Source of the DNA: Sphaerospermopsis torques-reginae ITEP-024
GTDB lineage: Bacteria; Cyanobacteriota; Cyanobacteriia; Cyanobacteriales; Nostocaceae
Assembly (NCBI RefSeq): GCF_019598945.1
Contig: NZ_CP080598.1
Location: 1,426,001 to 1,490,000 of the forward strand
DNA: 64,000 nt
Reading direction: 5' to 3'
Positions 58,937 through 64,000 of this stretch are shown piece by piece; positions within the stretch are counted from its first letter, which is position 1, and every line of letters begins with the position of its first letter. A model generated the notes under the pieces. It saw only the letters and a program-made list of their open reading frames with translations, searched no databases and was not told the origin of the DNA. A program made the position numbers and the translations under genes.

Positions 58937-59551
58937 ATGTCGTATTCTACTGAAACATCCAACCCATCGGATATTTGGGCAACCACTACTGATTTAACTA
59001 CCCTGCGTCAGAAGTTACTAAATTTATTTTGCCAACTTGCTTATCAAGAAGGTGATTTTGTTCTTTCCTCTGGACAACGTAGTTCTTACTATATTAATGG
59101 TAAACAGGTTACACTGCACCCCCAAGGAGCTTTAGCTATAGGTAGGTTGATATTACATATTCTACCAGTAGATACACAGGCTGTCGCCGGTTTAACTCTG
59201 GGTGCTGACCCTATTGTTTCCGCTGTCAGTGTGGTTTCTGTCTATGAAAATCGCCCCATACCAGCGTTAATTATTCGCAAAGAAGCTAAGGGTCATGGCA
59301 CAATGGCTTACATTGAAGGTCCTACTTTACCCACAGGTGCAAAAGTTGTAGTCCTGGAAGATGTAGTGACAACTGGCCAATCTGCACTGAAAGCAGTTAA
59401 ACGTTTACAAGCAGCAGGTTATACCGTTGATAGGGTAATTTCTTTGATCGACAGACTTCAAGGAGGCGCAGAATTATATAAATCTGCTGGTTTACAGTTT
59501 GATGCGCTCTTTTCTATTCAGGATTTACAAGCAAGGTATCAGCAAATGTAG
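58937..59551 (+). CDS. pyrE: Orotate phosphoribosyltransferase
   Basis: PyrE joins orotate to PRPP, the fifth step of pyrimidine synthesis. The 204-residue protein has DFVLSSGQRSSYYINGKQVT (about residues 39-58), typical of the family, AVAGLTLGADPIV, IRKEAKGHGTMAYIEG and the PRPP motif VVVLEDVVTTGQSALKA (about 137-153). An N-terminal 17 residues rich in Ser/Thr/Asn may be variable. PyrF is not adjacent. Confidence 0.95.
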   Translation: MSYSTETSNPSDIWATTTDLTTLRQKLLNLFCQLAYQEGDFVLSSGQRSSYYINGKQVTLHPQGALAIGRLILHILPVDTQAVAGLTLGADPIVSAVSVVSVYENRPIPALIIRKEAKGHGTMAYIEGPTLPTGAKVVVLEDVVTTGQSALKAVKRLQAAGYTVDRVISLIDRLQGGAELYKSAGLQFDALFSIQDLQARYQQM

Positions 59552-59639
59552 CAAATAGTAGATATTAGGACAAACTTAGTCTAAATAGAAATCTATCCCA
59601 GTACGGAATATTTATCAACGGACTGGGTTATTTCAAAAA

Positions 59640-60083
59640 TTAATGTTGCTCTTCTAAACGATATTTGACAATTAACAGACAATTTCTGTTATCAGAATTA
59701 CGTTCATAAACAACATAATCTGCCACACGCCGAATCAGAAACCATCCATACCCATGATCTTGCAAAGTACCTGGTTTTGGTTCAGGTATCTGATCAGGAT
59801 TAAAAGGTTTACCGTAATCCCAAATTCTTATTTCCAGTCTGTCTACCCACAGACTCAATTCAATTTCTATATTTGTTTCTGGCGGTAAAGTCCGATGAGC
59901 ATGACGAACTGCATTAGTAAAGCCTTCTGCTAATGCTAAATTGAGACGATAGAGTTGGCTTTCTGACCAACCTCTTTGAGCTAAATATTGCAGAGAAAAT
60001 TTTTCAAACCATTGTTGCACTTGGTTTTGGAGCTTCAGATCGCTCTTCACCGTCAGATGGTCTTGCTGCACTGTAGTAAGCAT
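59640..60083 (-). CDS. Anti-sigma-type ATP-binding regulator (RsbW-like)
   Basis: A 147-residue HATPase_c_2 protein. N-box ALAEGFTNAVRHAH (about residues 50-63), then DYGKPFNPDQIPEP (about 93-106) and HGYGWFLIRRVADYVVYE (about 113-130), which has the G2 box. It closely parallels, but is not identical to, the protein at 8720-9169. Likely part of a partner-switching or serine kinase system. No STAS or sigma gene lies near, so the target is unknown. Confidence 0.82.
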   Translation of the reverse strand: MLTTVQQDHLTVKSDLKLQNQVQQWFEKFSLQYLAQRGWSESQLYRLNLALAEGFTNAVRHAHRTLPPETNIEIELSLWVDRLEIRIWDYGKPFNPDQIPEPKPGTLQDHGYGWFLIRRVADYVVYERNSDNRNCLLIVKYRLEEQH

Positions 60084-60475
60084 TGACCGTGACTAGAATA
60101 TTAAGTAAGTAAAAAACGTAACTTGTGTTTGTTTTTTGGTGGTTTTAGATTTTGGAATAGCTTTTATGGCAGTTAGCAGTTAGCTGTTTCAAAATCTTGT
60201 TTGAACCAAGATCCCAGAATTTAAAATATTCCTAGTTACTCTGGCAACTGCTATATTTTTATATTTTACACCCAAAACTAAAAATCCGGTCTTCAAAATA
60301 GACCTATGAAAATTGACACCTGTGAGTTTTCAAAAGCATATTCACTAGAAGAATGAGAGCTAATGGGCTGTATATTCCTTGCGGCCAGTCTTTAGACTCA
60401 TAACTTCGGTATATGCTCTTGAAACTCACAGGTGTCACAGCACTTTATGGAAACTAAAAATTAGTGGCAACTAAT
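60084..60475. other. Intergenic region between the RsbW-like gene and petD
   Basis: Holds one long hairpin (60315-60437), described separately. Nothing else recognised. Confidence 0.5.
60315..60438. other. Long imperfect hairpin downstream of petD
   Basis: TGACACCTGTGAGTTTTCAAAAGCATAT pairs with its near-complement (ATATGCTCTTGAAACTCACAGGTGTCA) over about 27 bases with two irregularities, and an inner pair TGAGAGCTAA/TTTAGACTCA continues the rod. On the minus strand it begins about 40 bases after the petD stop, so it should be part of the petBD transcript tail. Either a terminator/stability hairpin, a structured RNA or a miniature element. Confidence 0.7.
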
Positions 60476-60958
60476 TTAGAACAGTCCCAAAGTCAGAGAT
60501 TTGTCTAAGGGTAATGCAGCACCAATACCTAACCAGATGGTGACAAAAGTACCAAACAAGAATACTGTTGTCGCTACTGGACGACGGAAGGGGTTTTGGA
60601 ACTTGTTAACGCTCTCAATAAAGGGAACGAGGATCAATCCCAAGGGTACGGAAGCCATTGCCAATACTCCCAACAGTTTGTTAGGTAGTGAGCGAAGAAT
60701 CTGGAACACTGGGAACAGATACCACTCTGGCAAAATTTCCAAAGGTGTAGCAAAAGGATTTGCTGGTTCACCCACCATTGCAGGGTCTAGGATAGCTAGA
60801 GCCACAATACAAGCGAATGAACCCATGATCACGATGGGAAACACATACAGCAAGTCGTTAGGCCAAGCTGGTTCGCCATAGTAGTTATGACCCATACCTT
60901 TGGCGAGTTTAGCTCTTAAAGCTGGATCGTTTAGATTTGGTGGTTTATGTGTGGACAT
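60476..60958 (-). CDS. petD: Cytochrome b6f complex subunit IV
   Basis: PetD corresponds to the C-terminal half of cytochrome b and forms the quinol-oxidising site of the thylakoid b6f complex. The 160-residue protein has the typical [20 protein letters not shown] start (about 21-40), the conserved PEWY motif in [17 protein letters not shown] (about 74-90) at the Qo site, and three membrane helices. It follows petB on the same strand with a gap of about 258 bases that holds a hairpin. Confidence 0.98.
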   Translation of the reverse strand: MSTHKPPNLNDPALRAKLAKGMGHNYYGEPAWPNDLLYVFPIVIMGSFACIVALAILDPAMVGEPANPFATPLEILPEWYLFPVFQILRSLPNKLLGVLAMASVPLGLILVPFIESVNKFQNPFRRPVATTVFLFGTFVTIWLGIGAALPLDKSLTLGLF

Positions 60959-61100
60959 TTTTAGATCTGGTCTCCTGCTTAAGTGAAGTTAAAGCATTCG
61001 TGTAAGCTATCAGCTATTTAGGCAAGCCACAAATTTATTATGACACTGGATTCAGCTTTGCCAGTTGAAGCAAGTGTTAATTGTGTTTACAGCTTACGGT

Positions 61101-61195
61101 TTCAGTGAATAGTGCTTGTTTTTATTCTGAGGCTATGTGCCTTCAGTTTAAAACAAACAACTTGCATCTGGAAACTGTTTTACCTATTCACTGAA
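61101..61195. other. Hairpin between petB and petD
   Basis: TTCAGTGAATAG (61101-61112) and CTATTCACTGAA (61184-61195) are perfect complements. Inside, TTGTTTTTA/TTAAAACAAACAA and CTGAGGC/GCCTTCAG also pair, giving a rod of about 95 bases within the petB-petD transcript. It may set the ratio of the two messages or mark a processing site. Confidence 0.75.
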
Positions 61196-61216
61196 TCACT
61201 ACTGACTAAATTTTGA

Positions 61217-61864
61217 TTACAATGGTCCAGAAATACCTTGTTTGCGGATCATTAAGAAGTGGAAAAGCATGAATACCGCAATTAACCAAGGTAATACGAA
61301 TGTGTGGGCGCTATAGTAGCGGGTTAATGTTGCTTGACCAACGCTAGAACCACCACGTAGTAAGTCAGAAATCAAAACACCAACTACGGGGATTGCTTCT
61401 GGTACACCACTAACGATTTTCACCGCCCAGTAACCAACTTGGTCCCAAGGTAAGGAGTAACCAGTTACACCAAAGGAGACTGTAATGACTGCCAGGATGA
61501 CACCACTTACCCAGGTCAATTCGCGGGGTTTTTTGAAACCACCAGTCAAATAAACTCGGAAAACGTGGAGAATCATCATTAATACCATCATGCTGGCAGA
61601 CCAGCGGTGAATGGAGCGAATTAGCCAACCAAAGTTGACTTCATTCATGATGTACTGCACTGAAGAAAATGCTTCTGCGACTGTGGGCTTGTAGTAGAAT
61701 GTCATCGCAAACCCAGTGGCAAACTGAATCAGGAAGCAAACTAGGGTAATTCCACCCAAGCAGTAAAAGATATTAACGTGGGGAGGTACGTACTTGCTGG
61801 TTACATCTTCAGCAATAGCTTGAAGTTCTAAACGTTCTTCAAACCAATCATAAACGCTGGCCAT
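61217..61864 (-). CDS. petB: Cytochrome b6
   Basis: Haem-bearing subunit of the b6f complex, 215 residues with four helices. Landmarks: [20 protein letters not shown] start, the Cys of FYCLGGITL that binds haem c-n covalently (about residue 35), the first His pair in [33 protein letters not shown] (in segments, His near 86 and 100), and the second in [17 protein letters not shown] (His near 187 and 202). Start ATG 61864 is clear. It leads the petBD unit and is divergent from ctpA. Confidence 0.98.
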   Translation of the reverse strand: MASVYDWFEERLELQAIAEDVTSKYVPPHVNIFYCLGGITLVCFLIQFATGFAMTFYYKPTVAEAFSSVQYIMNEVNFGWLIRSIHRWSASMMVLMMILHVFRVYLTGGFKKPRELTWVSGVILAVITVSFGVTGYSLPWDQVGYWAVKIVSGVPEAIPVVGVLISDLLRGGSSVGQATLTRYYSAHTFVLPWLIAVFMLFHFLMIRKQGISGPL

Positions 61865-62188
61865 ACAATCTCAAGTTCCTACAAATTGCTTGTGGTTGAT
61901 AAATATCCCAAGATTAATTTTGTTTGGGATGTTCACAAAGAGAATCTTTGTTACAGAATTATTAAGTTTTTCAGAAACTTAACATTCTGTAAATATGGAA
62001 TATATTGCGATCCCTTTGCAAGCCAACGTGAAAAATGTTGGTTACAAAGAGATTTTATCGTTTTTGAGGTGAATTTGCTTCTCTAGAGTTGCTTAACAAC
62101 TTGATGAGAAAATGCACCTCTTCTATAAAAAAAGTAACATAATTTAGAGATATATTTCATCAGCAACGTCCCAAATGGAGATTGATAA
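61865..62188. promoter_or_regulatory. Divergent promoter region petB / ctpA
   Basis: About 325 AT-rich bases between the petB and ctpA starts. No array, RNA or recognisable operator is visible; the promoters for both units must lie here. Confidence 0.55.
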
Positions 62189-62224
62189 GTGATTTGGGTA
62201 AAGATACAAGGTAAGATGGGCTTC

Positions 62225-63466
62225 ATGAATAAACAGGTTTTTCGGTGCGGATTTTCCTTGCTTTTAGCTTTTGGATTGGCTTTTGGCTTGACTTTTGGCT
62301 CAATTCCACCAGCAAATGCTCTAACTCAACAGCAAAAGTTAGTTTCTGAAGTTTGGCGAATTGTTAACCGATCTTATTTGGATGAAACATTTAATCATCA
62401 AAATTGGACAGAGGTACGACAAAAAGCTTTTAAGAGTCCGCTGGGAAATGACCAAGAAGCATACAAAGTAATTCAAAATATGCTCAAAAGCTTGGATGAC
62501 CCTTTTACCAGGTTTCTAGACCCAGAGCAGTACCGCAGTTTACAGGTGAATACTTCTGGAGAATTGACAGGTGTGGGTTTACAAATTGCCCTCAATCCCC
62601 AGACAGGTATTTTAGAGGTAATTACACCTATAGAGGGGTCGCCGGCTGAAAAAGCAGGTTTAAGACCACGCGATCGCATTTTGCAGATTGAAGGAACATC
62701 CACAGCAAATCTGACTCTGGATGAAGCTGCGGCGCGGATGCGCGGACAGGCTGGTACTGTTGTTACTCTCTTAATTGGTAGAGAGGGAGAAGCAGATAAA
62801 GAAATTATACTGGTGCGCGATCGCATTGAACTGAATCCTGTAGTAGCCGATTTGCGTTTATCCCCCCAAGGAACACCCATTGGCTATATCCGCCTCACTC
62901 AATTTAATGCTAATGCACCAATGGAATTAGCACACGCTATTCATACTCTAAAACAAAAAAGCGCAGCAGCCTATATTCTAGATTTGCGAAATAATCCAGG
63001 GGGATTATTACAAGCGGGAATTGAAGTTGCTCGTCAGTGGTTAGATGAAGGCACAATAGTTTATACTGTCAATCGCCAAGGCATTCAAGGGGATTTTGAA
63101 GCTTATGGTCAAGCTTTGACAGAAGCTCCTTTAGTTATTTTGGTCAATCAAGGAACTGCAAGCGCGAGTGAAATTTTAGCTGGTGCTTTACAAGACAATG
63201 GACGCGCCCAGTTAGTAGGTGAAACTACTTTTGGCAAAGGGTTGATTCAGTCGTTATTTGAATTATCCGATGGTTCTGGTTTAGCAGTGACAATTGCTAA
63301 ATATGAAACACCCAACCACCGGGATATTAACAAATTAGGTATTAAGCCGGACATAGTAATTCCCCAAGAACCAATCTCACGGGAGCAAATTGGCACAGCA
63401 GCAGATGGACAATATCAAGCTGCTATGGAACTGTTGAGCAAAAATTTGGTAGTAGCGGGTTCGTAA
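62225..63466 (+). CDS. ctpA: Carboxyl-terminal processing protease (D1 processing)
   Basis: Tail-specific serine protease of the lumen; CtpA of this group cleaves the C-terminal extension of the photosystem II D1 precursor. The 413-residue protein has a signal peptide (FSLLLAFGLAFGLTFGS, cleavage near ANA-LT), a PDZ domain (about 95-175, with GLRPRDRILQIEG), and the catalytic core with Ser in NQGTASASEILAGAL (about 306-320) and Lys in GETTFGKGLIQS (about 332-343). I use ATG at 62225; an ATG at 62216 with AAGG four bases before it, or GTG at 62189, would be alternatives. Divergent from petBD. Confidence 0.94.
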   Translation: MNKQVFRCGFSLLLAFGLAFGLTFGSIPPANALTQQQKLVSEVWRIVNRSYLDETFNHQNWTEVRQKAFKSPLGNDQEAYKVIQNMLKSLDDPFTRFLDPEQYRSLQVNTSGELTGVGLQIALNPQTGILEVITPIEGSPAEKAGLRPRDRILQIEGTSTANLTLDEAAARMRGQAGTVVTLLIGREGEADKEIILVRDRIELNPVVADLRLSPQGTPIGYIRLTQFNANAPMELAHAIHTLKQKSAAAYILDLRNNPGGLLQAGIEVARQWLDEGTIVYTVNRQGIQGDFEAYGQALTEAPLVILVNQGTASASEILAGALQDNGRAQLVGETTFGKGLIQSLFELSDGSGLAVTIAKYETPNHRDINKLGIKPDIVIPQEPISREQIGTAADGQYQAAMELLSKNLVVAGS

Positions 63467-63474
63467 GGAGTCAG

Positions 63475-63645
63475 GAGTTATTAATTTTGGATTTTGGATT
63501 TTGGATTTTGGATTGTTTTTGTGATCTCCAATCTAAAATCTAAAATCTAAAATCTAAAATTTTCCTCCCCAGTCACCAGTCCCCAGTCACCAGTCCCCAG
63601 TCACCAGTCCCCAGTCACCAGTCCCTATTCCCTAATCTCTGATAA
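63475..63645. repeat. TTTTGGA, TCTAAAA and CCAGTCC/CCAGTCA arrays
   Basis: Three successive arrays: about four TTTTGGA units, about four TCTAAAA units and about nine CCAGTCA/CCAGTCC units. The last supplies the C-terminal codons and stop of the minus-strand gene at the window edge. Confidence 0.93.
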
Positions 63646-64000
63646 GCTTTGTCAATGATGTGTTTACCTCGGAGGAAGCCGATGTTAGCGCCGGGGCAAA
63701 TGTATTGTAGAGTTTCTGGTGAAAAGCGATCGCGCAATGCTTGAACACTTTTAAGTTGTCTAGGCCAGTGAAAAGTTTTTGCCATGCGAAATGGCACAGG
63801 TTCACCTTGCAAGTTAGGGAGTAAATGCCGTCCTGAAAATAAAACTCCCCCAAATTCACGATAATATAGACATGAAGAGCCTGGAGAATGGCCGGGTGTC
63901 CAAATAATTTGTGTGGTGTCATCAAGAGTCAATTCTTGAGAAAAGGTAGTAACAGTTAAACCAGGTAACAAATAAGCTTCTTGTTCTTGAATGATAATCT
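63615..64000 (-). CDS. Metallo-beta-lactamase-fold hydrolase, partial
   Basis: The 3-prime part of a gene that continues beyond the window. The frame stays open to the edge (IIIQEQEAYLLPGLTV). MBL-fold motif HSPGSSCLYY (zinc His) is present. The next metal motif, normally G-D, reads LFSGRHLLPN, so a usual zinc-ligand Asp appears to be Arg/His here. CPGANIGFLRGKHIIDKAY ends the core. The final LGNRDW and TGA are repeat-encoded. This resembles a cyanobacterial MBL subfamily that I recall with the same SGRHLLP motif. Function unknown. Confidence 0.72.
   Translation of the reverse strand, partial: IIIQEQEAYLLPGLTVTTFSQELTLDDTTQIIWTPGHSPGSSCLYYREFGGVLFSGRHLLPNLQGEPVPFRMAKTFHWPRQLKSVQALRDRFSPETLQYICPGANIGFLRGKHIIDKAYQRLGNRDW

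Overview
The window is chromosomal DNA of a filamentous, probably heterocyst-forming cyanobacterium of the order Nostocales. The evidence is direct: more than 30 copies of the octamer GCGATCGC (HIP1), AT-rich genes, many intergenic runs of heptanucleotide repeats (CCAATCA, CCAGTCC, TTTTAGA and GGCAGAA types), genes for allophycocyanin alpha-B (apcD), cytochrome b6 and subunit IV (petB, petD), the D1-processing protease (ctpA), an NDH-1 assembly factor of the CRR6 type, a FurC/PerR-like regulator and a PatD-like heterocyst-frequency protein. Genus cannot be fixed from the sequence alone; Anabaena, Dolichospermum or a relative would fit.

Layout. 1-8.6 kb: scpB, ispD, a family 9 glycosyltransferase, a CRR6 homologue, furC/perR, a degenerate receiver fused to a Ycf55-like domain, asnS and two small cyanobacterial genes. 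8.7-18.3 kb: an anti-sigma-type ATPase, rlmD, apcD, a lipoprotein, an Rpn/DUF2887 protein, and purL-purF. 18.3-20.2 kb: a small accessory patch with a VapBC-type pair, a broken kinase fragment and two MITE-like elements. 20.3-30.4 kb: nitroreductase, peptide-type ABC permease, apt, a DUF3038/DUF4335 pair, an FHA-PBP1A fusion, lspA and bioY. 30.7-35.0 kb: the pstSCAB phosphate uptake operon behind a recognisable Pho box. 35.2-44.2 kb: tRNA-Gly, a TonB-like protein, a frameshifted adenylate cyclase, a GNAT protein, an IS630 element nested in a Tn5-like IS4 remnant, a two-gene envelope cassette divergent from a short STAND NTPase, and a MITE-rich graveyard. 44.2-56.7 kb: hisC, an esterase, a rhodanese, an MnmC-like methyltransferase, glmU, relA/spoT, patD-like, a zinc-ribbon membrane protein, a fused ABC ATPase and a methyltransferase. 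56.7-64 kb: class D beta-lactamase homologue, GNAT, pyrE, a second anti-sigma-type ATPase, petB-petD, ctpA and a truncated metallo-hydrolase gene at the window edge.

How the genes work together. Most are housekeeping genes in short units: purL and purF act in purine synthesis; pstSCAB imports phosphate; petB and petD encode neighbouring subunits of the b6f complex, with the D1 protease ctpA divergent from them; apcD, CRR6 and ctpA all serve the thylakoid electron-transport and light-harvesting machinery. ScpB, IspD, LspA, PBP1A, GlmU and the TonB-like protein serve chromosome and envelope upkeep.

The most striking signal is how deeply the short repeats have entered genes. purL carries two in-frame insertions of repeat sequence, one containing a palindromic repeat; the linker of the fused ABC ATPase is made of CCAATCA units; and at least six genes take their last codons or stop from a repeat array. 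I see no clearly new defence or biosynthetic system. The best candidates for undescribed biology are the envelope gene pair divergent from the sensorless STAND NTPase, a possible antisense small RNA with its own terminator near 11.9 kb, and long hairpins inside and just after petB-petD.
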